From positions 150,411 through 214,410 of the forward strand of contig JBFLZR010000002.1 in the NCBI GenBank assembly GCA_040756055.1: 64,000 bases of DNA, read 5' to 3'. This document shows, piece after piece, positions 9,034-17,495 of the stretch. The position numbers and the translations under genes are program-made. This DNA is from Candidatus Zixiibacteriota bacterium. GTDB lineage: Bacteria; Zixibacteria; MSB-5A5; GN15; FEB-12. The stretch's first letter is position 1, and every line of letters begins with the position of its first letter. The notes beneath the pieces are model-generated. The model was not told the DNA's origin. It saw only the letters and a program-made list of their open reading frames with translations, and did no database searches.

Positions 9034-10314
9034 CTATCGCCCGCTGGGCGGGGGCGGCGGTTGAGATGTAACGTCTCGGTTCAATTCCGGCTCAGTAGCC
9101 TCCTCCCCCGGCAAGCCCGGCTCATCGAGAGTCGGGTCAATCAGGCAGATCTCTTCCCCTCCATCCAGTCCTTCCGCAATCTCGATCTGCATGTCATTCT
9201 TCTGACCAACCTTGACCTGCCGCTTATCCTTATTGGCAAGATACACAACCGTCTGACCTTCTTTCTCGAACACCGCCTCAATCGGAACGTGCACCACGTC
9301 GGGTATCTTGTCGACGATGATTTCCACGGCAGCCGACATTCCCGGCTTAAGATCGTCATCGTGGTCAAGAATCTTCACTTCAACATCAAACACATTAATC
9401 TTGCTGTTATAATCCTTCCGGCGGGCCAGCGTCCCCTTCTTGGTCACCTTTCCCCTGTAAGTGATATTCGGAAAAGCATCGAGCACGACATTCACTAGCT
9501 GTCCGGTGTCCACCTTGTTGGCGTCAACCTCGGAGACTGTCGTCTCAACCATCATCTCGGAAAGATCCGGAAGATTTATCAGTCCCATGCCGGGCCAGGG
9601 GGAATCCCCTTCCTGCACTTTGCTCATCGAACCGCCTTTCCAGATCTCGAGATAGACCACCAGGCCCGGAATCGGAGCGTTGATAGTCATCTGGGCCAGT
9701 TCTTTGCGGGCCAAATCCACCTTGTCGCTGGCTCGCTGCACTTCCACCTCGGCCTTTTCGACATCGGCCTTCAACTGTTCCAGTTTGGCGTCAAAATTCA
9801 ACTTGGCCAGCTCGAATTCCAACCGCGCTTCTTCGGCAACCCGCGGGGCCTCATGCTTTTTCTCGTCATAATTGCGCTTGGATTTTTCCAGGTCCAGCTG
9901 AAGTTGCTTTTCCTGAATTGTGTACTCCTGGCGCGCCCGCTCAAGGGCTGATTTGTTAATCTTCAACGTCGATTCGAAATCCGCCAGGTCGGCAATCTGT
10001 TGCGAAGCATCGAATTTAATTACCGGGTCACCTTCCTTCACCGTACTGCCCTCGGGAGCCAGCCACGTAATCTGAAGTCCGCGCACTCGCGGCGCCGAAA
10101 GCGTCATTGCCCGCGTAGCATCAACCGTCCCATTCTCATTGAGGGAAATAAGAAACTCGCCACGCTGCACCTTGGCCGTAGGAATGTCGTATGTTTTGGT
10201 GAATATGGCGTTGACGCCGTAGTAGCCGATCAGGATCAGCGCCAGAACTATCGCGATATAGTATATTTTTCTCACATCATCCTTTCTCGAGCCTGTTTGA
10301 TTCACAGGTGCCAC
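9034..10314 (-). CDS. HlyD/MacA-family periplasmic adaptor subunit
   Basis: 426 residues. One N-terminal transmembrane anchor (YYIAIVLALILIGYYGV) is followed by a split lipoyl-like domain (GEFLISLNENGTVDA and APIPGLVVYLE) around a long charged coiled-coil hairpin at ~120-210. Beta-barrel and membrane-proximal domains follow (GMSAAVEIIVD, VPIEAVFEKEG). The tail ends in a Pro run and is probably disordered. It links an inner-membrane permease to TolC. GTG 10314 is the start, with GGGAG about 8 nt upstream. It is in an operon with the permease and TolC genes. Confidence 0.9.
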   Translation of the reverse strand: MAPVNQTGSRKDDVRKIYYIAIVLALILIGYYGVNAIFTKTYDIPTAKVQRGEFLISLNENGTVDATRAMTLSAPRVRGLQITWLAPEGSTVKEGDPVIKFDASQQIADLADFESTLKINKSALERARQEYTIQEKQLQLDLEKSKRNYDEKKHEAPRVAEEARLEFELAKLNFDAKLEQLKADVEKAEVEVQRASDKVDLARKELAQMTINAPIPGLVVYLEIWKGGSMSKVQEGDSPWPGMGLINLPDLSEMMVETTVSEVDANKVDTGQLVNVVLDAFPNITYRGKVTKKGTLARRKDYNSKINVFDVEVKILDHDDDLKPGMSAAVEIIVDKIPDVVHVPIEAVFEKEGQTVVYLANKDKRQVKVGQKNDMQIEIAEGLDGGEEICLIDPTLDEPGLPGEEATEPELNRDVTSQPPPPPSGR

Positions 10315-10382
10315 TCATCGTCTCCCGCTTCAAATATAATCTATTTTACTGATTTTCCGTCATAAAGTTGCGGGCGGACTTA

Positions 10383-11264
10383 TCAGATTTTCCACCGCTT
10401 GTGAGTCCACATCCACTGATCGGGATACTTACTTATTGTCGTCTCCCAGAAACGCAGGTATCTTTTCGTGATGTGGACCATATTCTCCTGCTCATCCCCG
10501 CCTTCCGGCGCGTAAATCGGCTCACCGGCTATTACGACATGACGGTCAAATTGCTCGCGCACCAGCAACAGCGGCAGAATGGCACATCCGGTCCTTATAG
10601 CCAGTTGAGCCGGCCCCGAAGCCACTGCCGCCTTGCGACCGAAAAAATCCAGTTCCAGGTTGCGGGCCGGCGCGTGCTGGTCGGCGGCAAAACCCAAAAA
10701 GTGATTTGCCTTCAGAGCCTTGTACATTTGACGCATCGACGAAGTGGTTACCTCGATGATTCCGCTGCCCATCTCCTTGCGGCACCCGTTGATGAGGTCA
10801 TGCATCTTTCGGTTGTGCTGCACTCCCACAACGAGATCCATGTCATATCCCAGCGTTGTTACCCAGGCGCCCAGCATCTCCCAGTTGCCAAAGTGAGCCG
10901 TCAATATGATTCCGCCTTTGCGGCGCTCATGCGCCTGTCTTATGTAATCTTCCCCGGCGCCGACAACTATCTTCCTGAGGCCATCCTGCTTGAGCTTGCC
11001 AAAACGCGCCGTTTCGATAAAACTGCGTGAGACATTCTGAAACACTTTTCGCACGATAACATCGATATCCCCATCGCCGAGACTGCCGCCAAGAGCGCGC
11101 TTGATATTATCGAACGCCACTCGCCGCCGCGAGGCAAGTATCCGGTAGGCGAGATTTCCGATTGCGACCGCGAATAGATCCGCCTGTCTCGCTGACAATA
11201 AACTCACCAGTCCAAACCCGGCTCTCGCAGCCAAATACTCAAGGTCGTGCTTCAGGCTCGCCAT
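10383..11264 (-). CDS. Lysophospholipid / lipid A acyltransferase (LpxL-HtrB family)
   Basis: 293 residues, normal for LpxL-type enzymes. The catalytic HxxxxE motif is visible as HFGNWE in GIILTAHFGNWEMLG (~120-135), followed by the AADQHAP and FFGRKA blocks that shape the acyl pocket. These inner-membrane enzymes transfer a secondary acyl chain to lipid A precursors. The start overlaps the upstream peptidase gene by 13 nt, indicating coupled translation. With the heptosyltransferase downstream, this makes the cluster look envelope-dedicated. Acyl-chain specificity is unknown. Confidence 0.88.
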   Translation of the reverse strand: MASLKHDLEYLAARAGFGLVSLLSARQADLFAVAIGNLAYRILASRRRVAFDNIKRALGGSLGDGDIDVIVRKVFQNVSRSFIETARFGKLKQDGLRKIVVGAGEDYIRQAHERRKGGIILTAHFGNWEMLGAWVTTLGYDMDLVVGVQHNRKMHDLINGCRKEMGSGIIEVTTSSMRQMYKALKANHFLGFAADQHAPARNLELDFFGRKAAVASGPAQLAIRTGCAILPLLLVREQFDRHVVIAGEPIYAPEGGDEQENMVHITKRYLRFWETTISKYPDQWMWTHKRWKI

Positions 11265-12217
11265 GGCTCGTCATCATCCTCAACTTCTTCGGGATTATCC
11301 GGGTCACCCCAGTCAAAATCGGTTGATTCGAATTTCTCCTGCCGTTCCCACTTGCGGTAATACTGCCGTTTTTTACGCCAACGCAGAAAAGCCGCAATTA
11401 TGACAATCACCGCCAGGGCTATCCAGAAAAAAACCGTGTCCATGAACAAACTCGCTACGTTAAATCGGCCGTTCAAATGCGCCCTGAAATCCGCCTCAAA
11501 CTCCGCCTCGGTCGAACCGGTCGCGAGGTACAGCGCCTCGGCGCCATCGGATCCCGAAGCCAGGGCCCCAAGAAAGACATTAAGCGAATTTTCACCGTAA
11601 TTATCAAGCAGATATCTCACCGCCAGGTAGGCCTCAGCGTATGCCACATGAGCCTTGCTTTCATTGAACCTGTTCACCTCGTCAATGCCTGCCAGAGAGA
11701 TAAGCTGCCCGAAGACTGCCGCTTTGCTCATGGCCAGATTATCCGACCAGCTCCACTCCATTGAAACAAACATCGCTATCCCCTCATCGAACCAGCGGGG
11801 CGGCGTACCCAAACCGCTGGCCTGGGCCACCACGAGATGGCTGTATTCGTGCGCCAACAACTCATCGAGCGGACGGCTCACATTGAATTTGTCAACCGCC
11901 TTGATCGCGATCAGCCTTCTCTCGGGGAATGCCCCGGCCGCGCCCCAGTCAGGAAATTTTCCCCCGAGCAGCTGCTGGAAACGGGCAAGATCATCAACGA
12001 TGTATATCGCGGGCTTGTAGGAAAGGGTGTCCCCCGTCAAACGATATAACTTCTGACGTACCTGCGGGAGCACTCTGTCGGCAACAGTCACATACCGCGA
12101 ATTATCGAAATAATACACGAAATGTTCCCGTTCGAGCGGCTCAGCCGAAAACGCCGCCGCCAACGGAAACACGGTATAAAAGAAAACGAAAGTGAAAGCG
12201 AGCCGGGCCTGTCTCAC
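11252..12217 (-). CDS. Membrane-anchored metallopeptidase, peptidase MA-like
   Basis: The zinc motif HEYSH (in ELLAHEYSHLVVA) with a downstream WFDEGIAMF segment fits the gluzincin-like peptidase MA family. A C-terminal transmembrane helix (FFWIALAVIVIIAAF) and an acidic cytoplasmic tail follow. The start is chosen at GTG 12217 (321 residues), which gives a clean signal peptide ending AAAFSAEP. The frame is open to TTG 12343, but that start would cover the divergent ferritin-like gene's promoter. The active site should be periplasmic. It overlaps the acyltransferase gene by 13 nt. The substrate is unknown; envelope protein turnover is a guess. Confidence 0.8.
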   Translation of the reverse strand: MRQARLAFTFVFFYTVFPLAAAFSAEPLEREHFVYYFDNSRYVTVADRVLPQVRQKLYRLTGDTLSYKPAIYIVDDLARFQQLLGGKFPDWGAAGAFPERRLIAIKAVDKFNVSRPLDELLAHEYSHLVVAQASGLGTPPRWFDEGIAMFVSMEWSWSDNLAMSKAAVFGQLISLAGIDEVNRFNESKAHVAYAEAYLAVRYLLDNYGENSLNVFLGALASGSDGAEALYLATGSTEAEFEADFRAHLNGRFNVASLFMDTVFFWIALAVIVIIAAFLRWRKKRQYYRKWERQEKFESTDFDWGDPDNPEEVEDDDEPWRA

Positions 12218-12318
12218 AATCGAAAGATAGCCAAATCCGGTCCTAAGGCAAGTGCCGCCTGCAACGAGAACTAATCCACGCCAAAAAGTATTGAACCCCG
12301 CTGATTGGGGCGTTGTTA

Positions 12319-12347
12319 TTGACAAAGGCATGTTTTTTGCCAATTAT
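12319..12347 (+). promoter_or_regulatory. Promoter of ferritin-like gene: sigma-70-like and sigma-54-like boxes
   Basis: Two readings overlap. TTGACA (12319-12324) with AATTAT (12342-12347) at 17-nt spacing resembles sigma-70. AGGCAT-N5-TTGCC (12326-12341) has GG and GC exactly 10 nt apart, as sigma-54 requires. Either could drive the ATG at 12384. Confidence 0.45.
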
Positions 12348-12383
12348 AGCGATTATTGAATACCTTAATTGACAGGAGAAGAC

Positions 12384-12878
12384 ATGAACATTTTTGAGTA
12401 CGCCATGAAAATGGAGCTTGATGGCAAGCAGTACTATGAGGAAAGCGCCGCCAAAGTTGGCAACCCGGAGTTGAAACGCATTCTTATGGAACTCGCCGGC
12501 GATGAAGAAAAACACTATATGATATTCAGGGCTCTGCGCGACGGACTTCCCACCCAGTATGAAGAAGCTAAAAAGACAAAAATCCTCGCTGAAGTCAAAA
12601 ACGTCTTTGAAGCACTGAAAGCGCAGAATAAGGATTTCGAGTTTCCCAGAGAAGCTCAACGGGTCTGGGAACATGCTCGCAAGATCGAAAAGGAATCGGA
12701 AACTTTCTATCGCGAAAAAGCCAAAGAAGTTAAAGACGCCAACCAGAAGAATATTCTAAGTCGAATCGCCGACGAAGAATACAAACACTGGGTGACGATG
12801 GAAAACGTCATCAAATTTCTCGACCGCCCAAACCACTGGCTCGAAGACGCCGAGTGGAGCCATCTCGAAGACTATTAA
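12384..12878 (+). CDS. Ferritin-like / rubrerythrin-type di-iron protein
   Basis: 164 residues from ATG 12384, preceded by AGGAG at a 5-nt spacing; the frame is open to a TTG at 12369. It is a four-helix bundle with two E-x-x-H type iron ligand sets: MELDGKQYYEE with DEEKHY (~15-55), and EKESETFY with DEEYKHW (~95-140). There is no rubredoxin-like CxxC domain, so it is a short ferritin-like protein. Roles in peroxide reduction or iron handling are usual for the family. It is transcribed alone, divergent from the envelope operon, and followed by a hairpin at 12885-12913. Confidence 0.85.
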   Translation: MNIFEYAMKMELDGKQYYEESAAKVGNPELKRILMELAGDEEKHYMIFRALRDGLPTQYEEAKKTKILAEVKNVFEALKAQNKDFEFPREAQRVWEHARKIEKESETFYREKAKEVKDANQKNILSRIADEEYKHWVTMENVIKFLDRPNHWLEDAEWSHLEDY

Positions 12879-12884
12879 TAGACA

Positions 12885-12913
12885 ATGGGATGCCGCCTTT
12901 AGCGGCATCCCAT
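12885..12913 (+). terminator. Hairpin after ferritin-like gene
   Basis: A perfect 12-bp stem (12885-12896 with 12902-12913) and a 5-nt loop lie between convergent genes. No T-run follows on either strand, so it may be a weak terminator or an RNA 3'-end protector. Confidence 0.5.
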
Positions 12914-12952
12914 CTACCCCCTGCAGGTTCACAGCACATTCTCTATTCTCGA

Positions 12953-14473
12953 CTACAAACCCGCCATCATCTTCTTCGCTTTGTGCGTCGCAAACGCCTG
13001 GTTGAGACTGTTCAGGGCATTGAAGTTGGTGGTCATCTGACACATCTCTTTGGCCTTCGCCTTGTCTCCCTGCCCCTGATACACCGCCGCCATCCTGAAG
13101 ATATTCTGCGGGTTCTGCTGGTTGGACTTTAACAAATTGGCATGTGCCGTCTTATAATCCTTCTGCTCCATCGCTATCATACCTTGAAGCTCATGAGCCA
13201 ACCTTATCTCGTTGGAATTATTGATCTTAGTGGCTGCCGCGAGATACTGCTCCGCCTTGGTTCCGGCCGTAGCCAAATCACCTCGCATTACCGCCACCCG
13301 ACCCTCGTTATATAGATTGTTGCGCCTGGTAGCTTCCTTGACATCCTCGTCCAGATTGGACTCGTTGATCACCGTTACGGACTTCGTGAAGTGTGTCAGG
13401 GCCTTGTCATACTGCCCATCTTCGAGCAAAATATTACCCATAGTTACCAGGTCGCCCGACATAGACGCATGATCATTATTCTTCTGTGCGATGGTGTACA
13501 TCTTGTTGATCTCATCGAGAGCCGCCATCATGTTTCCTTCGTTAACATGCGACACTGCGGTGGCGAACAACGAAGCACGGCGTTGTCCGTCATCTGTGGC
13601 ATTGGCGTACATTGTCTGCAGCTGATCGCGAGCCTCCTTGTACTTACCCATGTAGTTGAGGTTGGTGGCAATGCCGATGTGAGAGGCCGCGAAGGTGGGA
13701 TTGAGCTTGAGCGCCTTACGATAGTTCTCGATCGACTCCTGATAACGACCCATTTTCATTAGAAGTTCCGCATATGAATCGTACGGATTCGGATCGTCCG
13801 GAATCAACGAAATGTAGGTCTGAAACGCTTTTTCGGCTTCATCATACTTCTCCAAAGTCCGGTAGGCATAACCCATCTGGTTGTATGCCTGTGAGAAATC
13901 AGGATTGATCTTGGTAACCGTTTTATACTCCTTAATCGCCTCATCCCACTCCTGTTGTCCAAAGTGGTTTGTTCCCAGCAAGTTATGGGCCCGTTCGTCA
14001 TTCGGATACATCCCGACGAGTTTCGTATAAATCTCTCTTTGTTTCATCGGATTCGCGCCGGCGCCTGCCTGGCTGCCAAGAATCATCAGCTTCTCACCCT
14101 CCGATACCTTGTCCGTAAGAGCGAGGGCTTTATCAAGATGCTCGAAAAAACCCCTGGCCGTTGGCTGCACCTGAGCCAGCAGAAGATGCGCGAGGGCGAA
14201 ATCCGGGTCCTCCGCTACAGCCTTCTCAAACCATGTCCGGGCTTCCGGAGCGCGGAGACGTTCCGCCAGATCGCGACCTTTGAGGAAATACTCCATGGCC
14301 TGCTTCGACGATGTCGTAATCGGGATCTTCCCCTCCATTGTCGTTTTCCCCTCCATACTCATCTTACCTTCAGTACCGGTCATCTGGGCCGTGACAACCG
14401 GGGTCATCAGCATGGCGCACAACGCAAATACCAGCGCCAGCCGAATTAAACTGCTGTTTTTCATCTGAGACAT
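12953..14473 (-). CDS. Secreted tetratricopeptide repeat protein
   Basis: 506 residues. A signal peptide (residues 1-29, ending VVTA) is followed by an odd MTGTEGKMSMEGKTTMEGK repeat-like linker (~30-50). At least ten TPR units follow, with typical A-x3-F-x8-P patterns such as NLLGTNHFGQQEWDEAIKEY and ASHIGIATNLNYMGKYKEA. No enzymatic motif is seen. It is probably a periplasmic scaffold. AGGA precedes the ATG by 8 nt. It is monocistronic, with a long region free of obvious genes upstream. Confidence 0.88.
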   Translation of the reverse strand: MSQMKNSSLIRLALVFALCAMLMTPVVTAQMTGTEGKMSMEGKTTMEGKIPITTSSKQAMEYFLKGRDLAERLRAPEARTWFEKAVAEDPDFALAHLLLAQVQPTARGFFEHLDKALALTDKVSEGEKLMILGSQAGAGANPMKQREIYTKLVGMYPNDERAHNLLGTNHFGQQEWDEAIKEYKTVTKINPDFSQAYNQMGYAYRTLEKYDEAEKAFQTYISLIPDDPNPYDSYAELLMKMGRYQESIENYRKALKLNPTFAASHIGIATNLNYMGKYKEARDQLQTMYANATDDGQRRASLFATAVSHVNEGNMMAALDEINKMYTIAQKNNDHASMSGDLVTMGNILLEDGQYDKALTHFTKSVTVINESNLDEDVKEATRRNNLYNEGRVAVMRGDLATAGTKAEQYLAAATKINNSNEIRLAHELQGMIAMEQKDYKTAHANLLKSNQQNPQNIFRMAAVYQGQGDKAKAKEMCQMTTNFNALNSLNQAFATHKAKKMMAGL

Positions 14474-15063
14474 CCTTTCCTATACGTGGATTTGTTTGAC
14501 AGAAAAAATCCAATTCATTGTTCACCAGTCGAAGTCAGGACAAACAATTGCCTAACACCGAAAAGTCTCTAATAAACTCTCGGTTCGAGAGGAACAATTG
14601 GTAGCGCCGGCCAATTAGACGGCATGCCCCCGTTTTTCTCTATCTGCTCCCAGTGACGGCCCGGAAATGTCAATTGGTGGGACACCCGTTTGAAGGTGCT
14701 GGATTAGCCTCAATTGCCTGAGGTAATACTCGCTTAAGGATACGCCCCTTTGCTGAGCGGTAACCCTTGAAACATCATCACTGCTGCCTGCGTCGGACTG
14801 GTCCGGCGGACCAATCAAACTTAGCCGCTTGTACAGTTCTCTCCACATACTCTACAATAAAAGTTAGCCTACAGGGAAGATTCTCTACCCCCGTCCCTGT
14901 AATCTATATTACGTGATGAATGCCCTAAGATTGGAATATTTATCCACAATTAACTGCCCCCTCGCATGCCTGTCAACCCCTTTGACCCTATTACCTCAAA
15001 ACATTCGAGCAATAACAAGTTAACTCGTTGGTAGAACATGCCATACGGTGAAAAATAAGAGTA
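14474..15063. other. 590-bp intergenic region with no clear gene
   Basis: No convincing RNA gene or promoter was found. The only coding hint is a weak 77-codon frame at 14615-14848, listed separately. The stretch at 14860-15060 is AT-rich and has a single TTATCCACA at 14940-14948. Confidence 0.5.
14615..14848 (-). pseudogene. Possible remnant of a ribbon-helix-helix antitoxin-like gene
   Basis: A 77-residue frame contains TAQQRGVSLSEYYLRQLRLI (~30-49), which resembles the helical half of VapB/FitA-type RHH antitoxins (a small-residue, R-G-x-S-L-S-E-Y pattern). The first half and the tail do not fit the family, there is no good ribosome binding site, and no PIN-domain toxin is next to it. It is either decayed or a chance match. 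Confidence 0.22.
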
Positions 15064-15828
15064 TTAGCCGGTCAGGCCAACCAGCTTTTTCAGATGAGAG
15101 ATTTCCTCGGAAGTCAACTTTCGCCATTTACCGAGCTTGAGACCTCGAACCGTTATGCCCGCGAAATCTGTCCGTCTGAGCTTCACAACCGGATGCCCCA
15201 CCGCCTTGCAAAGCTGCTTTACCTCCCGTTTGCGACCTTCGGTCAAAACGATCCGTATCCGGCTGATCCTGCCGGTGTGGCTCACGAGCTTAACCTGCCC
15301 CCTGCCAACAGCCCCATCCTCAAGCTCGATACCGCCTGCAATCCGGGCCGCGTCACTCTCGGTAAACTCCCCCTGCACCTTAACATCGTACATCTTCGGA
15401 ACCTGATACCTGGGGTGGGCCAATCGGTAAGCCAGATCTCCGTCATTGGTAAGAAGTAAAACACCCTCGGTGTCAAAATCCAAACGACCAACCGGATAAA
15501 CACGCGCGCCAAGATCTTCGAGAAAGTGCACTATGGTTTTGCGCCCGAACGGGTCAGCGAGAGTCGTCATGACATTGGGTGGTTTGTTGAGGACAACGTA
15601 GATAAGCTCTTCAACGGGATTGACCGACGTTCCGTCAACCGTCACCTCGTCGACCGCTTCATCAATAATCGTACCGACCTTATCGACTACGGCGCCGTTG
15701 ACCGAGACGCGGCCCTCCGCTATCAGAGAATCAGCGCCTCGCCGTGAGGTAACTCCGCAGATTGAGAGATATTTATTAAGGCGAATCAACTTCCTATCCC
15801 GGCTCAACCAAGGTCCTCTGCGATTCAC
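15064..15828 (-). CDS. rluB: 23S rRNA pseudouridine synthase, RluB/RsuA family
   Basis: 254 residues. The N-terminal S4 RNA-binding domain (LNKYLSICGVTSRRGADSLI, ~17-36) is followed by the RsuA/RluB catalytic domain. The motif GRLDFDTEGVLLLTNDG (~118-134) holds the catalytic Asp; R-Q-V/K-Q-L-C patterns (EVKQLCKAVGHPV) lie near 210. It isomerises uridine in 23S rRNA helix 89 in relatives. GTG 15828 is the start, without a strong ribosome binding site. It lies 36 nt after scpB, the common scpA-scpB-rluB arrangement. Confidence 0.92.
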   Translation of the reverse strand: MNRRGPWLSRDRKLIRLNKYLSICGVTSRRGADSLIAEGRVSVNGAVVDKVGTIIDEAVDEVTVDGTSVNPVEELIYVVLNKPPNVMTTLADPFGRKTIVHFLEDLGARVYPVGRLDFDTEGVLLLTNDGDLAYRLAHPRYQVPKMYDVKVQGEFTESDAARIAGGIELEDGAVGRGQVKLVSHTGRISRIRIVLTEGRKREVKQLCKAVGHPVVKLRRTDFAGITVRGLKLGKWRKLTSEEISHLKKLVGLTG

Positions 15829-15864
15829 CCAATATCGACCGGCACTCCTGAAAACTGTACGACA

Positions 15865-16689
15865 TCAAGTGGTATCGATGTCGATAATTACTCCGGCCTC
15901 CCCGCCGGACGGCGCCGATATTTCCGGCTCGCCGTCGTCAAGTTCCTGCTCATCCGGATCTTCCGTGATCTCCAGAACATTATCCGTCTCAGCAACGAGA
16001 TCTTCGATGTTGATGCGCCGCGTCGCATCGAAAGTACCATCGGACATATCCAGGTTCGCGGCTTGTTTCCCGTGACCGTTGCCGTTGCCATTGCCGTTTC
16101 CATTGCCATTGCCATCGGCGTCGTCGATCTCAATCTCATCACTGCTGTCCGGCTCGGCAATGGCTACCAGCTGCTCGATTTCCGACATCTTGGGAAGATC
16201 ATTGATACTGTTCAAACCGAAGAACTTCAGAAACTCCTCGGTGGTACCATACTGAAGCGGCTTGCCGACGCCTTCGGCACGGCCCTTGATAGTTATCATA
16301 TTCTTCTCGACCAGATTGTGAATAACCCCGTCCGAAGCTACCCCGCGAATCTGCTCGATTTCAACCCTGGTCACCGGCTGGCGGTAGGCAATGATAGCCA
16401 GCGTCTCCAATGCCGCCCGCGTCAGTCGCATCTTGCGGGTTCGAGCGAACAGTTCTTCAACGTAACCGGTGAATTCCGGCACAATATAAATCTGGTAACC
16501 ACCGGCTATCTCCCGGATGCGGAAAGAACAACCGCCCTCCAGATACCGGGTGTTAAGCTCCGCGACCGCTCTTCCCACTTTGGCCGGATTGAAACCATCG
16601 AGTACATCGGCAATCTTACGCGCCGGCAACGGCTCCGGGGAAGCCAGAAGCAGAGCTTCTATCGTCGAAAGCTGAAAACTGTTTTCCAT
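15865..16689 (-). CDS. scpB: Segregation and condensation protein B
   Basis: 274 residues, with two winged-helix domains typical of ScpB (IEALLLASPEPLPARKIADVL; RAALETLAIIAYRQPVTRVE) in the first ~180. It partners ScpA and SMC in chromosome condensation. The C-terminal ~80 residues are acidic and low complexity, with a run of Gly-Asn dipeptides (~190-205), beyond the usual ScpB core. ATG 16689 lies just after the scpA stop (16693-16695). Confidence 0.92.
   Translation of the reverse strand: MENSFQLSTIEALLLASPEPLPARKIADVLDGFNPAKVGRAVAELNTRYLEGGCSFRIREIAGGYQIYIVPEFTGYVEELFARTRKMRLTRAALETLAIIAYRQPVTRVEIEQIRGVASDGVIHNLVEKNMITIKGRAEGVGKPLQYGTTEEFLKFFGLNSINDLPKMSEIEQLVAIAEPDSSDEIEIDDADGNGNGNGNGNGNGHGKQAANLDMSDGTFDATRRINIEDLVAETDNVLEITEDPDEQELDDGEPEISAPSGGEAGVIIDIDTT
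16076..16116. repeat. Hexanucleotide repeat coding Gly-Asn in scpB
   Basis: Tandem imperfect copies of a GGCAAT-type unit (minus strand) encode about six Gly-Asn pairs ending Gly-His-Gly in the disordered tail of ScpB. The unit is a multiple of three, so copy-number change would not shift the frame. Confidence 0.75.
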
Positions 16690-16692
16690 CAA

Positions 16693-17493
16693 TTATACTT
16701 CCAGTGTTTCTTTTATGGCTGTTATGTCAATCAGGTCGATATCGCGCTTGGCGGCGCTGAATTCCGGACCGCGGTAAACCCTAAGCTCGGCAAAAGGAAC
16801 TGATTGATATACGGCAATCCGCCGTGAACGAACTAACTCCAACAGAGCGATAAACGTTACCACGGCGGCAATCTTGGTCGGAATATCCGTGAACAACTGC
16901 TGAAAAGTTGCGAACTCAACCGATTTCAAGTAGTTGACAACGTAGCGTATCCGGTCCTCAATATGGACTTCCTGGGTGACTACCTGATGTATGGTTTCCA
17001 CCTTCTTAGTCGTCATCACATCGCGAAAAGCCGTCAGCAAATCATACAACGTCGTGACCGGTTCAAGGTCGACCCGCCCCTCAATCTTCTCCACCGCGCT
17101 CGGAGGGACATATTTCTGCTCCTCCACCAGCGCCCGATCTCTCAGTATATCGCCGGCTTCTTTGTACTTTTTGTACTCTATCAGCGCGGCAATCAATTCC
17201 TCGCGCGGATCGGCCTCGTCGGAATCCTCTTCATCCCGCGGCAGAAGCATACGCGTCTTTATGCGAATTAACGTGGCCGCCATCAGAATGAAATCACCGG
17301 CAATCTCGAGATTCAAATCGCGCATCATCTCGATATACCTGAGATACTGCTTCGTTATCCGGGCGATCGGTATGTCGTAGATATCGACTTCTTCCTTCTT
17401 AATCAGATACAATAGCAGGTCGAGCGGCCCCTGAAAAACCGCCAGGTCCACGCGATAATCATCAGATATATTTTCAAGCACGGCAGCATCCAT
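16693..17493 (-). CDS. scpA: Segregation and condensation protein A
   Basis: 266 residues, the standard size. The N-terminal block FQGPLDLLLYLIKKEEVDIYDIPIA is the SMC-head-binding kleisin motif (this is the signature area ~19-43). A C-terminal winged helix (FIALLELVRSRRIAVYQ) follows. ScpA bridges the SMC heads together with ScpB. It is translated directly after trpS (2-nt gap) and directly before scpB, giving a trpS-scpA-scpB-rluB operon. Confidence 0.94.
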   Translation of the reverse strand: MDAAVLENISDDYRVDLAVFQGPLDLLLYLIKKEEVDIYDIPIARITKQYLRYIEMMRDLNLEIAGDFILMAATLIRIKTRMLLPRDEEDSDEADPREELIAALIEYKKYKEAGDILRDRALVEEQKYVPPSAVEKIEGRVDLEPVTTLYDLLTAFRDVMTTKKVETIHQVVTQEVHIEDRIRYVVNYLKSVEFATFQQLFTDIPTKIAAVVTFIALLELVRSRRIAVYQSVPFAELRVYRGPEFSAAKRDIDLIDITAIKETLEV

Positions 17494-17495
17494 AG

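Noticed and set aside
14940-14948. Perfect DnaA box TTATCCACA
   Set aside because: Only one box was seen, with no cluster, no dnaA/dnaN neighbours and no AT-rich unwinding repeats, so it is not called an origin.
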